Assembly: GCA_963662895.1 (NCBI GenBank)
Contig: OY759981.1
Coordinates: forward strand, 682,001-746,000
Direction: 5' to 3'
Source of the DNA: GWE2-42-39 sp963662895
GTDB taxonomy: Bacteria; Bacteroidota; Bacteroidia; Bacteroidales; Prolixibacteraceae
DNA: 64,000 bases
The notes under the pieces are model-generated. The model was not told the origin of the DNA, made no database searches, and saw only the letters and a list, made by a program, of their open reading frames with translations. Numbering within the stretch: position 1 is the first letter of the stretch; each line of letters begins with the position of its first letter. The translations under genes and the position numbers were made by a program. This document shows positions 17,694-27,731 of the stretch, piece after piece.

Positions 17694-18276
17694 GGCTCTT
17701 TTTTCTTCTTTGTCCTTCAAAATTGTTGATTATTACAGTATATCTATGAATTTTTTCGATGAACCGTTGCTTTTTCCATGTAAAACGTTCGAAAAGGAGG
17801 ATAATATTTTGTTCTCATGTTCCGATAGTTCATTGTTTTTTTGATACATTATTTTTATATGACGGCCGAACCGGAAATAGGTTACAAAACAGGGGAATAT
17901 TTCAGGATTGCTAATTCTTTCATGTTTTCTGAATTTTAAAGTTGTTAGAAATAATTTCTGATATACAGATAGTTGATTGTATTTTAAATTTCGGATACAA
18001 AGATTACAGTTCGAAATGAATTGAAAAAATTAAAGGGACGAAAAAATCTATTCCGGGACGAATAGCGTCAGTATTAAATATATTTTGTATATTTACTATC
18101 ACTTGTATATAAAAGCAGAACAACGAGTGTTCCAGCAGGTACCCGCCCCTCCTATACAAGGAGCCCTACCTCCGGTAATCATCCGTAATCAGCAAAAACT
18201 GCCTGTCCCGCACAGGTTGATTTGCGGGGGCAATGCCCGAAAGCCTTACACAGGGTGTTATTAATTTTATTATGTT
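17694..18276. other. Intergenic stretch between divergent export operon and DUF4469 gene
   Basis: This A/T-rich gap must hold the promoters for both directions. I see no clean TAnnTTTG box; a near match (TAATCTTTG, minus strand) is close to 18000. A small hairpin, CCTGT/ACAGG with a five-base loop, lies at 18202-18216 in the leader of the plus-strand gene. No coding frame is supported. Confidence 0.4.
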
Positions 18277-18996
18277 ATGAAAAGAAATCTGAAAGCATGG
18301 TTAAAAAGAAACCTGCTTACCTCTGACCCTAACGACTACTCGGCAGTAGTGGAAAGCAACGGAAGTATTAATTCCGAAGGGATTATTGATGGAATAATGA
18401 ATGATGGTTCTGAAATAAGCCGCGAAACCATCGTGAGTATTGTTAACCGGTATAACAATAAGGCGACCGACCTGGTGCTTTCGGGTTATAATGTAAACAC
18501 CGGCCTGGTATATATGCGTCCGGTTATAAAAGGTGTTTTTTATAACAAGACCTGGGACCCTGAAGTGAATTCGGTATATGTATCCATCACTCAGGGAGCC
18601 GACCTGCGTGCCGCCATAGCTGAAACGACGGTGGAAATATTGGGAGAACAACCCATCCCAATTGAAATACTTGCCCTTACCGATCTCTCTACAGGAAAAA
18701 CCGATGGCTCGCTCACTAAAGGACGTAATGCCGAGATAAAAGGCTCGTACCTCAAAATAGAGGGAGAGGATGAAGCCTGTGGAATCAGTTTCACCAACAC
18801 ATCGACCAAAGAAATCACAAAGTTGGAAACTGCCGACCTTGCATTGAACGAACCGTCCCGTTTGCTCATCCTGGTACCGGCTACTCTGGAAGCCGGTGAA
18901 TATGAACTGAGTGTAACAACGCAATATTCAGGAGGAGGTAAGTTGCTCAAACAGTCACGATCAATCACTTTTGAAATTCCGGTTGTGATCTCATAA
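18277..18996 (+). CDS. DUF4469-domain protein with HU-like N-terminal domain
   Basis: The 239-residue protein matches a Bacteroidota family that joins an HU-like DNA-binding domain (about 1-125, with GSINSEGIIDGIMNDGSEI and TQGADLRAAIAE) to an immunoglobulin-like DUF4469 domain (about 130-235, with KGRNAEIKGSYLKIEGEDE). There is no signal peptide. The function is not established. It stands alone and is followed by a tandem repeat and two strong hairpins. Confidence 0.75.
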   Translation: MKRNLKAWLKRNLLTSDPNDYSAVVESNGSINSEGIIDGIMNDGSEISRETIVSIVNRYNNKATDLVLSGYNVNTGLVYMRPVIKGVFYNKTWDPEVNSVYVSITQGADLRAAIAETTVEILGEQPIPIEILALTDLSTGKTDGSLTKGRNAEIKGSYLKIEGEDEACGISFTNTSTKEITKLETADLALNEPSRLLILVPATLEAGEYELSVTTQYSGGGKLLKQSRSITFEIPVVIS

Positions 18997-19010
18997 GCTC
19001 CTTTTGTCCG

Positions 19011-19125
19011 CCCAAGGTATTTGGGTACAGGCACCCAAGGTGTTTGGGTGCAGGCGTTCAAGATGTTTGGGTAGAAGCACTCGAGGTGTTTGGGTGCAGG
19101 CACTCGAGATGCCTGGGCGTAAGGA
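19011..19125. repeat. Five 23-bp tandem repeats (minisatellite)
   Basis: Five consecutive 23-base units share the core GTTTGGGTGCAGGCA with diverged flanks (units start at 19011, 19034, 19057, 19080 and 19103). Units differ at several positions and there are no spacers, so it is not a CRISPR array. It starts 15 bases after the DUF4469 stop codon. Confidence 0.85.
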
Positions 19126-19140
19126 CTGCTGATCAAAACA

Positions 19141-19200
19141 GACTTTGCAGGGAAAAACAGGGGAGAGTATTGAAACCTCCCCTGTTCCCGCAAAGTCTTT
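19141..19200 (+). terminator. Long imperfect hairpin after the repeat array
   Basis: The arms GACTTTGCAGGGA..CAGGGGAG (19141-19165) and CTCCCCTGTTCCCGCAAAGTC (19177-19197) pair over about 20 bases with small bulges, followed by TTTCTCT. It could end the DUF4469 transcript or be a structured element in its own right. Confidence 0.55.
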
Positions 19201-19238
19201 CTCTCCTGTCACTCGTTTGTAACAGGAGGCTCCACAGG

Positions 19239-19275
19239 AAAGGAACCGTTCTCTAAAAAAAGAACGGTTCCTTTT
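19239..19275 (+). terminator. Rho-independent terminator
   Basis: A perfect stem AAAGGAACCGTTCT (19239-19252) with AGAACGGTTCCTTT (19261-19274), an eight-base A-rich loop and flanking T tract. The symmetrical A and T runs would let it act in both directions. Confidence 0.8.
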
Positions 19276-19337
19276 GCAGCCACATATTGCAAATCTACAC
19301 CAGCCGGGGTTACTTACCCCGACAGGATAAACAACAA

Positions 19338-19469
19338 ATCGCGGTTAAAAACCGATACAAAGCACTGGAACTTCTGATCCAATTAATGCAAATTCACGAA
19401 TTCAGGAACCTGAATCTGGTTGGAGGTACTGCTTTAGCGTTACAAACAGGGCATCGGAAATCTGTTTAA
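19338..19469 (+). pseudogene. N-terminal remnant of AbiEii-type nucleotidyltransferase toxin
   Basis: The frame (open from about 19287) contains RYKALELLIQLMQIHEF and LVGGTALALQTGHRKS, the usual start of AbiEii/AbiGii toxin proteins just before their catalytic Asp motif, then stops. The remaining 200 or so residues and the antitoxin gene are absent. It is therefore a decayed type IV toxin-antitoxin trace. Confidence 0.7.
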
Positions 19470-19550
19470 AAAGGTCTTTTCAACCGGGGATCATAAACTC
19501 TGCCCCGGCTACTAATTGTACATTTTAACCCTGTTTTTTCTGCATTGTTT

Positions 19551-20891
19551 TTACTCCAGGCTTTTCAGAATTCCTTTTAACATCAGGTCAGTGTCGAATT
19601 CTCCTTTTTTTGAGTACCCGGTACGAATGACAATCAGTTCACGGGAAGGAATGATAAAGATAAACTGTCCGTCGTGTCCTTTGCACATGTAGGTATCTTT
19701 CGGGGCGTCCGGTTGGTCGCCCGACAGGTTAAGCCAGAAAAAGGCCCCGTATTTGCCCTTTGATCCGTTCGCAGGTTGTACCGTGTAATCAACCCAGTTT
19801 TCAGGGAACAATTGTTCGCCCAGCCAGTTTCCCTTGTTCATGTAAAGCAATGCAAAACGGGCGTAGTCGTGCATGGTGGCATAGAGGTACGACGATCCCA
19901 CGAAGGTACCTGAAGCGTCGGTCTCGAACACAGCGCTTTTCATCCCTATTTTGTTAAAAAGCGCCTCCCTTGGGAAACGGAAATAACCGGCATCAGAAGC
20001 AAACGACCGGCGCAGAATCATACTGACCAGGTTGGTCGTTCCGGATGAATAAACCCACACCGAATCTGCCGGATAGGCAAATGGTTTAGCTGCCGTGTAT
20101 GCGCCCATGTCTCCAAATTTATGCAGCATGATGGTAACATCAGAAAGATTGCCGTAATCTTCGTTCCATTTCAGGCCGCTGTTCATGTGCAACAGGTTAT
20201 TCAGGGTGATGTTTTTACGTTCGTCGTTTTGCCATTCGCTTAGGTTCAACGGCTGGTAAATGTCGAGTTTGCCTTCTTTTACCCGTAATGCAATCAGTGC
20301 ATTCGTAAAACTTTTGGCCATCGACCAGCTCAGGAAACGGGTGCGGGGAGAAAAATCACTGCGGTACATTTCGGCAACAGGTTGCCCTTTGTAGACCACC
20401 ATCAGGGCAAAAGTCCCCTTGTACGGAATGGTGTCGGCCATTGCCTGTTTCACTGCTTTCCCCAACTTCTCCATGTTTATTCCCGCAGGGATGGTATCGG
20501 CAACCAAATTACCCATGGGCCAGGGAATAGTATCCGGGTTTTCTGGTAATGCCCCGACAACCGGGTACGGACGGTTCCTGATTTCTTCCCCGGTATAATC
20601 TTTCACCAGCGTGCAGCCAAAACCCTTGATATAAATGGCTTTTGACTTTCCCCACAAAAAACGGCTGGTGACTTCTTTTTTCTCAAAATCGACCGTGTTT
20701 CTATTGTATTTAATAAACGAAAAGTTAAGGTCTTCCTTTTCCAGCGATTCCTGGCTCCGCCCGGCAACAAAAATACCTGAAGCCAGATTTTTGGCGGCAT
20801 ACCCGGTAATAATGGGCATCAGTGAGTTCAGATAGATTCCGCCACTCAATAATGCGATGAGTATAACGGCAAGGATAATTCGTTTTTTCAT
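19551..20891 (-). CDS. Serine hydrolase, class C beta-lactamase/PBP4* fold
   Basis: The 446-residue protein has an N-terminal hydrophobic segment (1-25), so it is exported or membrane anchored. The active-site set of the family is visible: SMAK with nucleophile S190 and K193, YSSG with Tyr281, and a late HDGQFI motif in place of KTG. Such enzymes act on D-amino-acid peptides, esters or amides; the true substrate is unknown. It is divergent from the AraC regulator at 21045, which may control it. Confidence 0.85.
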   Translation of the reverse strand: MKKRIILAVILIALLSGGIYLNSLMPIITGYAAKNLASGIFVAGRSQESLEKEDLNFSFIKYNRNTVDFEKKEVTSRFLWGKSKAIYIKGFGCTLVKDYTGEEIRNRPYPVVGALPENPDTIPWPMGNLVADTIPAGINMEKLGKAVKQAMADTIPYKGTFALMVVYKGQPVAEMYRSDFSPRTRFLSWSMAKSFTNALIALRVKEGKLDIYQPLNLSEWQNDERKNITLNNLLHMNSGLKWNEDYGNLSDVTIMLHKFGDMGAYTAAKPFAYPADSVWVYSSGTTNLVSMILRRSFASDAGYFRFPREALFNKIGMKSAVFETDASGTFVGSSYLYATMHDYARFALLYMNKGNWLGEQLFPENWVDYTVQPANGSKGKYGAFFWLNLSGDQPDAPKDTYMCKGHDGQFIFIIPSRELIVIRTGYSKKGEFDTDLMLKGILKSLE

Positions 20892-21010
20892 GTGTATAAA
20901 AATAAATATCGGTAAAGTTATGGTTTTCCTGAGAATTTGTTTCCAGATATTTCTTGGATTTTGTCGTACCCCTGTCCGTTGTTTATATGTTCTGGCTCCC
21001 GGATGTTTTT

Positions 21011-21018
21011 TATCTTTG
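21011..21018 (+). promoter_or_regulatory. -7 box of the AraC-family gene
   Basis: TATCTTTG fits the Bacteroidota TAnnTTTG consensus 26 bases before the start codon. No good -33 box is seen at the usual distance. Confidence 0.5.
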
Positions 21019-21044
21019 AAAAGCTTTTTGTTTAAAATTCAGTT

Positions 21045-21905
21045 ATGAACGGATACCCCACATATCATTTTCATAAAACCAAGTATGGATGTGAATTACT
21101 AATTGATTTAATCCGGCTGGAGTCGCTGGAAAGATACATTCGCCGCGATCCTGTGCATTGCCTGACATATTTTGATATAACTTATATCCTGGATGGAAAG
21201 GGGACATTCCGTATCGACAACTTCGGGTTTCCGATTTGCCGGAACCAGCTTTTCTTTACGGCCCCCAATCAGATCCGGAAATGGGAAATACAGCAAATGC
21301 CTCAGGGACTGGTATTGATCTTTGAAGAAGAATTTTTGTGTAATTTTTTTAACGATACCCAGTTTGTACAGAAACTGTCTTTTTTTACTCCGGCGCTTCA
21401 TCCTCCCATCCTCCGGCTGAACAAAGAGCAGGGACGTTATTTTGAAAATATCCTGGTTAATATTGAAAACGAAATCTTTAAGGAAAAAGATTATCATTTA
21501 CTCCGGGCCTTACTTTATCAGGCGCTGGCCTGGCTTAATAACAGCTACCGTTCTTCTTATCATCTTCCTGAAAATACTGGTATCCACAAGCAGGTTCTCC
21601 GGTTCGGACAACTGGTCGAGCAATATTTCAAAGAGTATCATTCGGTGAACTTTTACGCCGGGAAATTGTGTGTTACGCCGGGCCATTTAACCGAACTGGT
21701 AAAAAATCAGTATGCTGTTACAGCGAAACAATATCTGCAAAACCGGCTTATGCTCGAAGCCAAACGTCTATTATTGTATACAGAATTACAGGTTTCGGAG
21801 ATTGCATGGGAGTTAAATTTTCAGGACCCCTCCTATTTTATACGATTATTCCACTCCGGGACAGGAGTTTCCCCCCTTACCTTTCGAAAAAAGTACAATC
21901 CATGA
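21045..21905 (+). CDS. AraC-family transcriptional regulator
   Basis: The 286-residue protein has an N-terminal cupin-like sensing domain (about 35-110, with YILDGKGTFRIDNFGFPIC) and a C-terminal double helix-turn-helix (about 190-284) with SEIAWELNFQDPSYFIRLFHSGTGVSPLTFRKK, the classic AraC signature. It lies head to head with a serine hydrolase, with 153 bases between the start codons, and is likely to regulate it. The effector is unknown. Confidence 0.88.
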   Translation: MNGYPTYHFHKTKYGCELLIDLIRLESLERYIRRDPVHCLTYFDITYILDGKGTFRIDNFGFPICRNQLFFTAPNQIRKWEIQQMPQGLVLIFEEEFLCNFFNDTQFVQKLSFFTPALHPPILRLNKEQGRYFENILVNIENEIFKEKDYHLLRALLYQALAWLNNSYRSSYHLPENTGIHKQVLRFGQLVEQYFKEYHSVNFYAGKLCVTPGHLTELVKNQYAVTAKQYLQNRLMLEAKRLLLYTELQVSEIAWELNFQDPSYFIRLFHSGTGVSPLTFRKKYNP

Positions 21906-21957
21906 AAAGTACTGTTTTATCCCTGATTCCTGACACCCTTTTCCTGGTGACATTCGT

Positions 21958-21965
21958 TACTTTTG
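21958..21965 (+). promoter_or_regulatory. -7 box of the NTF2-like gene
   Basis: TACTTTTG matches TAnnTTTG and lies 25 bases before the start codon at 21991. The -33 region is not recognisable. Confidence 0.45.
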
Positions 21966-21990
21966 AGGTACAAAAAAAAATAATTCAATA

Positions 21991-22437
21991 ATGAAGAAAC
22001 TGATTGTCATACTTTTATTAATTTATTCAACAATGGTAACAGCACAGAAAAAAACACAGGTAGAAGAAATCATAATTGGATTGGAACAGGCAGCTCTTGA
22101 ACGTTGGAACAACGGCGACCCCTCTGGTTTTCTTGAACTGTCGGCTGCCGATGTCGTTTATTTTGACCCTTCTTTGAAAAAACGTATTAATGGTCTTGAT
22201 AAATTAACCGCCTGGTACGAACCTGCCCGTGGTCAGATTAAGGTTGACCGTTACGAAATGATTGACCCTTTGGTACAGTCGTCCGACAGGATGGCCGTTT
22301 TAACTTACAACCTGCATTCATATATTGAAGGTCAGGTTCATAAATGGAACTGCACCGAAGTTTTCAGGCTTGAGCCTGACGGGAAATGGAAAATTATACA
22401 GACGCATTGGTCGCAGACACAACCTGAACTGAAATAG
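21991..22437 (+). CDS. Secreted NTF2-like protein (DUF4440/SnoaL-like)
   Basis: The 148-residue product has a signal peptide (about 1-18) and a cone-shaped NTF2-like domain with LERWNNGDPSGFLELSAADVVYFDP at the start and the closing KWKIIQTHWS. Related proteins bind small ligands or catalyse isomer or hydrolytic steps; nothing here fixes the function. It appears to be transcribed alone. Confidence 0.75.
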   Translation: MKKLIVILLLIYSTMVTAQKKTQVEEIIIGLEQAALERWNNGDPSGFLELSAADVVYFDPSLKKRINGLDKLTAWYEPARGQIKVDRYEMIDPLVQSSDRMAVLTYNLHSYIEGQVHKWNCTEVFRLEPDGKWKIIQTHWSQTQPELK

Positions 22438-22578
22438 TTGGGTTCTCGTTCAGTTTATTGTCATTATCCGGTCATACTCTTTTTTCTTACTTTATACAGC
22501 TTACAAATTGTTAATCAGATTGGCCTTAGTTGAAAGAATGTACTATCTTCGCAATCGATACTAAATTGCCGATTACAC

Positions 22579-23889
22579 ATGAAAAATTATAAGCTGATTA
22601 ACAATGCTTTTGGCTGGCTTGTTTTTATAGTGGCCGCCATCACTTATTTGCTGACCATTGAACCAACAGCAAGTTTCTGGGATTGTGGGGAATTTATCAC
22701 TACCTCGTATAAACTGGAAGTTGGTCATCCTCCGGGAGCGCCGTTTTTCAACCTGATGGGGCGTTTTTTTACGATCCTGGCCGGTAACCCTACAAAAGCA
22801 GCAATGGCTGTAAACTCGTTGTCGGCTTTAGCCAGTGCATTTACCATATTGTTCCTGTTCTGGACCATCACCCATATGGCTAAAAAACTGATTGGTGGTG
22901 AAGGCGAACTTAGCATGGGACAAACTATTGCCATTATAGGAAGCGGAATGGTCGGGGCATTAGCCTATACATTTTCCGACACTTTCTGGTTTTCGGCAGT
23001 GGAAGGCGAAGTATATGCTTCTTCTTCGCTGATCACAGCCCTTGTATTCTGGGCCATCCTGAAATGGGAGGATGTGGCTGATCAACCACATGCCAACCGG
23101 TGGATTATTTTCATTGCTTACATGGTTGGACTTTCCATCGGGGTCCACCTGCTGAACCTGCTTGCTATTCCGGCCATCGTGTTTGTTTATTATTTCAAAA
23201 AGTACAAGGCCACTAAAAAGGGCATTGTTTATTGCCTGGCTATCTCATTTATTATTGTGGCCATCATCATGTATGGTATTATACCGGGAGTAGTAAAAAT
23301 AGCATCTAAGTTTGAACTTCTTTTTGTAAACAGTTTTGGACTTCCGTATAACACCGGGGTTATTATTTACGCGTTGCTCCTGATCAGTCTTATCGTTTTG
23401 GGGTTCCGTTATACCATCCGTAAAAACATGGTTCTATGGAACACTGTTTTACTCAGTTTTACAGTAATATTAATAGGCTACTCGTCCTTTGCTATTATTG
23501 TTATCCGTTCGTCAGCCAATACCCCAATGGATCAGAACAGTCCGGACAACGTATTTTCATTGCTCGGCTATTTAAACCGTGAACAGTACGGTGACCGTCC
23601 TCTTTTCTTCGGAAGATATTACAATACCCCGCTTGACGACCGTGAACCTTACGTAAAAGGCAGACCTTACTATGTGCAGGAAGACGGGAAATACGTGATT
23701 TCCGACAGGCGTGAAAAACCCCAGTTCAACAGCGATTACTGTACGTTCCTTCCCCGTATGTACAGTCGTGAGCAACAGCATATTGAAGATTACAAGCAAT
23801 GGGCCGGTATTAAAGGCGTAATGTCCGGTATACCGATTCTTCCGGGGAAACGCAAATGTTACAGATACCTACTTTCTTTGAAAACATGA
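22579..23889 (+). pseudogene. DUF2723 membrane protein, N-terminal part (frameshifted)
   Basis: The open frame encodes 436 residues with the DUF2723 start (TIEPTASFWDCGEFI, then KLEVGHPPGAPFFNLMGRFF) and about nine membrane helices, as in GT-C-type glycosyltransferase-like proteins of Bacteroidota. Homology breaks at about residue 421, where the frame shifts by -1 into the open frame at 23856. The GGGG run at 23844-23847 is the likely site of a single-base change. Intact family members are single chains of about 1000 residues. A promoter-like TATCTTCG lies at 22544. Confidence 0.8.
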
Positions 23890-25649
23890 CCTTTCTCTTC
23901 CGTTACCAGGTCGGGTTTATGTACCTGCGTTATTTTATGTGGAATTTTGTGGGACGGCAGAACGATATACAAGGGCACGGCGGGATTATGAATGGGAATT
24001 GGATCAGTGGCATTAACTTTATTGATTCAATGCGTCTGGGGGACCAGGAAACCATGCCGGCTCACATGAAAGATAACAAGGCGCGAAATACGTATTACTT
24101 CCTTCCATTGATTCTTGGACTGATCGGATTTTTCTATATGTACCATAAAGGCACAGCCGGGAAACAAAATCTGTGGGTGGTTTCTTTATTATTCCTGATG
24201 ACCGGACTGGCCATTGTGTTTTACCTGAACCAGTATCCGCACCAGCCACGCGAGCGCGACTATGCTTACGCCGGTTCGTTCTATGCCTTTGCTGTCTGGA
24301 TTGGTATCGGGGTACTATCGCTCTACGAATCCATGAAGAAACTGGCACCGGCGACGGTTAGTGCTGTTGTTGTTTCTGTTTTGTCACTGATCCTGGTTCC
24401 CGGGATCATGGCTTCGGAAAACTGGGACGATCACGACCGTTCGGATCGTTACACGGCACGCGAATTTGGAGCTAATTACCTGAAATCCTGCAAACCGAAT
24501 TCCGTCATCTTCACCAACGGCGACAACGATACTTTCCCGCTCTGGTACAACCAGGAAGTGGAAGAATTCCGTACCGACGTACGGGTCTGCAACCTCAGTT
24601 ATTTCCAAACCGACTGGTATATCAACCAGATGAAAAGCAAGGCCTACGACTCAGACCCTCTGCCTATCAGCTTTACTCTTGATCAGTATGTGCAAGGGAA
24701 ACGCGAGGTAGTATACCTGATGAATGACCCGCGTATAAAAGGTCCTATCGAATTGAAGAGGGCAATCGATTTTGTTAAGGATGATGATCCCCGTACCAAG
24801 CTGACCCAGGCCGACAATGCCGCTTATATCCCAACTAAGAAACTTTTCTACGTGGTCGATAAAGAGGCAGTGATCCGTAATAAAGTAGTGCCACCTGAAG
24901 AATATGACAATATCGTGGATACCATTTTTATAAACTTCGGAAATAAAAATTACCTGTCGAAAGATGAACTGATGGTTCTTGACCTGATTGACCAGAACAA
25001 CTGGCAACGTCCTGTATACTGGGCAATTACCGTGGGGCGGGATAAATACATGGGACTTCAGGATTATTTCCGGCTTGAAGGTTTTGCATACCGGTTTGTT
25101 CCTCTTAAATCGAAAGGCGACCGTATTCAGGTGGGAGGGGTAAATACCCGGGAAATGTATACCCACATGATGAAAGATTTTACATGGGGAAACATGAATA
25201 GTCCGGATGTCTATATTGATGAAAATAATTCCCGCATGATGATGAATATCCGTAACAATTTTAACCGGCTGGCCGAAGCGCTGATCCGGGAGGGGAAAAA
25301 TGATTCGGCCGTTGCTGTACTCGACAGGTGCAGGGAGCTGGTACCCCACAAGATTGTACCGTATGATTATTTTTCCATCATGATGGCTGAAAGTTATTTT
25401 AAAGCCGGGGCTGCCGGTAAAGGTGCTGAGATCATCCGCCTCATGAACAGCATGTATACCCAGGATATGGACTATTACCTCTCTCTCAATGCGAAATTTG
25501 AGAAGATTGTTGATGAAGAGATTCAGCGTGTGCTTTATTTCATGCGTGAGATGAATACCATCTGTATGCAAAACGACCAAAACGATCTGGCAAAAGAAAT
25601 AATGGATGGTTTTAACAAGTATTTAAAACAATACAGTTCATATAACTAA
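23856..25649 (+). pseudogene. DUF2723 membrane protein, C-terminal part (frameshifted)
   Basis: This frame continues the DUF2723 protein after the shift. It opens upstream of its first ATG with SGETQ and then reads MLQIPTFFENM, and FMWNFVGRQNDIQGHGG follows, which in the family directly continues the upstream half. Four further membrane helices and a large soluble C-terminal region with YIPTKKLFYVVDKEAV and tetratricopeptide-like helices follow. If the shift is a sequencing or assembly error the gene is intact at about 1020 residues; if real, the protein is split. No canonical -1 slippery heptamer in the zero frame is present. Confidence 0.8.
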
Positions 25650-26275
25650 TGATGCGTTTTAAGCCCGGGGTCAGGGTGCCATGGCTGGTACGGATGTTCT
25701 ACAGAAAAGCACTTTGGAGAGTAGATACTACTGAAAAAGTAGTTTATCTTACTTTTGACGACGGGCCAATCCCGGAGATAACTCCCTGGGTAATTCGGTT
25801 ACTGAAGGATGAGAACATTAAAGCCAGCTTTTTTTGTGTAGGTGAGAATGTGCAAAAATACCCGGAGGTATTTCAGCAAGTGCTGGAAGAAGGCCATTCG
25901 GCAGGCAACCATACATTTAACCATATGCAGGGGCTGAAGTCAGAAAACAACGATTATATAACGAATATTGAAAAAGCAGATAAGTTAATAGGAACGTCAC
26001 TTTTCAGACCGCCGCATGGTTTTCTCAAACGTTCTCAATATCATTTGCTGAGGGAAAAATACCGCATCGTGATGTGGGATGTGCTAAGCCGCGACTTCGA
26101 TCACCGGATTTCAGCAACAAAGGTGTATAACAATGTAATGAATTTTGTCAGGCCAGGGTCGGTTATTATTTTTCATGATTCGCTGAAGGCAGAGGAAAAC
26201 ATGAAAAAAGCCCTGCCCGAAGTCATCCGTTCTTTGAAGAAACAGGGATACCGTTTCGAAGTCATTCCGGCTTGA
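25649..26275 (+). CDS. Polysaccharide deacetylase family protein (NodB domain)
   Basis: The 208-residue protein has the carbohydrate esterase 4 motifs: TFDDGP (metal-binding and catalytic Asp at 37-38), HTFNH (His 88 and 92), RPPHG around 120 and a late FHDS. It should remove N- or O-acetyl groups from a glycan such as peptidoglycan or a polysaccharide precursor. No signal peptide is obvious. Its start overlaps the stop of the DUF2723 gene, so the two are translationally coupled. Confidence 0.88.
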   Translation: MMRFKPGVRVPWLVRMFYRKALWRVDTTEKVVYLTFDDGPIPEITPWVIRLLKDENIKASFFCVGENVQKYPEVFQQVLEEGHSAGNHTFNHMQGLKSENNDYITNIEKADKLIGTSLFRPPHGFLKRSQYHLLREKYRIVMWDVLSRDFDHRISATKVYNNVMNFVRPGSVIIFHDSLKAEENMKKALPEVIRSLKKQGYRFEVIPA

Positions 26276-26388
26276 AAAGAAAGTGCCTGGCACGATATTG
26301 ATAGTATTAAAAACAATAATATTCAGGAAAAACAGTTCGATTCTTAAATATGGAAGTCCATTTTCCTGAGACCTGAAATTTTTGAAAA

Positions 26389-27657
26389 ATGAATATTCTT
26401 ATTGTAGGCTCCGGAGGGAGAGAACATGCAATGGCATGGAAGATCAAACAGTCACCCAAAGTAGAAAAACTTTTCATTGCCCCTGGTAATGCCGGGACCT
26501 CAATGCTTGGGATCAACCTTCCCATTGGTGTTTCCGATTTTGAAGGATTAAAAAAAGCCATTCCCGAAAATCATATCGACATGGTGGTAGTGGGGCCTGA
26601 AGTCCCGCTTTGCGAAGGCTTACACGATTATTTACTTCTTCAGGATGAATTAAAAGGGTTGAAAATTGTAGGCCCGCAGAAAGCAGGTGCCATGCTCGAA
26701 GGAAGTAAGGACTTTGCCAAAGATTTTATGTCGCGCCACGGGATACCGACTGCACGGTATAATACTTTCACCAAAGAAACACTGGACAAAGGCATCGGGT
26801 TTATGAAGGAACTGGAAGCCCCGTATGTGTTGAAAGCCGACGGGCTGGCAGCCGGTAAGGGAGTGCTTATTATCGGGAGTTTTGATGAAGCAGTGGCTTC
26901 GCTGCGCGAAATGCTTGAGGGTAAGTTCGGCGCTGCCAGCAGCAAAGTCGTAATCGAAGAATTCCTGAGTGGCATAGAATGTTCCGTATTTGTAATGACC
27001 GATGGTAAAGACTATAAAATATTACCCGTTGCCAAAGACTACAAACGTATTGGTGAAGGCGATACCGGGCTGAATACCGGTGGCATGGGGGCTATTTCGC
27101 CTGTCCCGTTTGCAAACGGGGAGTTTATGCAAAAAGTAGAGGAACAGATCGTGAAACCTACTATCATCGGTTTGCAGAAAGACGGCATTCCGTATAATGG
27201 GTTTATCTTTTTGGGCTTGATCAATGTGAAAGGAAATCCTTTTGTAATTGAATACAACGTTCGTATGGGTGACCCGGAAACAGAGGCCGTAATGCTTCGT
27301 ATCCGGTCCGATTTTGTGGAATTGCTCGAAGGAGTGGCTGACGGGACCCTTGCTGACAAAAAACTGGAAATTGATCCCCGGACATCTGTTACGGTGATGC
27401 TGGTGTCGGGCGGTTATCCCGGTTCGTACCCGAAAGGGAAAATAATGAGTGGATTCGATCAGGTTGAAAACAGTATTCTATTTCATGCCGGAACAAAATT
27501 GCAGGGTGAAAATACAGTAACCAGCGGAGGCCGTGTCATAGCTGTAAGTTCATACGGGAATTCGATGAAAGAAGCGTTGGCTGTTTCATACGGGAATGCT
27601 GGGAAAATTAAATTTGAAGGCAAATATTACCGGAAAGACCTGGGCTTTGATTTATAA
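26389..27657 (+). CDS. purD: Phosphoribosylamine-glycine ligase (GAR synthetase)
   Basis: It joins glycine to phosphoribosylamine with ATP, the second step of purine synthesis. The 422-residue chain has the full set of domains: N-terminal GSGGREHAMAWK, ATP-grasp with VLKADGLAAGKGV, the NTGGMGA loop, GDPETEAV, and the C-terminal SGGYPGSYPKG domain. Its length is normal. Purine genes often stand alone in Bacteroidota. Confidence 0.96.
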   Translation: MNILIVGSGGREHAMAWKIKQSPKVEKLFIAPGNAGTSMLGINLPIGVSDFEGLKKAIPENHIDMVVVGPEVPLCEGLHDYLLLQDELKGLKIVGPQKAGAMLEGSKDFAKDFMSRHGIPTARYNTFTKETLDKGIGFMKELEAPYVLKADGLAAGKGVLIIGSFDEAVASLREMLEGKFGAASSKVVIEEFLSGIECSVFVMTDGKDYKILPVAKDYKRIGEGDTGLNTGGMGAISPVPFANGEFMQKVEEQIVKPTIIGLQKDGIPYNGFIFLGLINVKGNPFVIEYNVRMGDPETEAVMLRIRSDFVELLEGVADGTLADKKLEIDPRTSVTVMLVSGGYPGSYPKGKIMSGFDQVENSILFHAGTKLQGENTVTSGGRVIAVSSYGNSMKEALAVSYGNAGKIKFEGKYYRKDLGFDL

Positions 27658-27731
27658 GCCCGATACTGAACACTGCGACTGTTCACTGATATTTGGAATT
27701 TGTTACTTGAATTTTGAATTTTGTCATTTCT

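Noticed and set aside
19011..19125. CRISPR array
   Set aside because: The 23-bp units are directly adjacent and diverged, with no unique spacers and no cas genes.
19044..19256. 70-codon frame across the 23-bp repeats
   Set aside because: It is created by the repeats and hairpins; no start context or similarity.
23838..23860. Programmed -1 frameshift site
   Set aside because: In the zero frame the codons read GGG AAA, so the tRNA re-pairing on GGG GAA is poor; no downstream stem-loop was noticed. A simple indel in the G run is more likely.
24651..25580. 309-codon frame opposite the DUF2723 gene
   Set aside because: It is the mirror of a conserved coding region and has no recognisable features.
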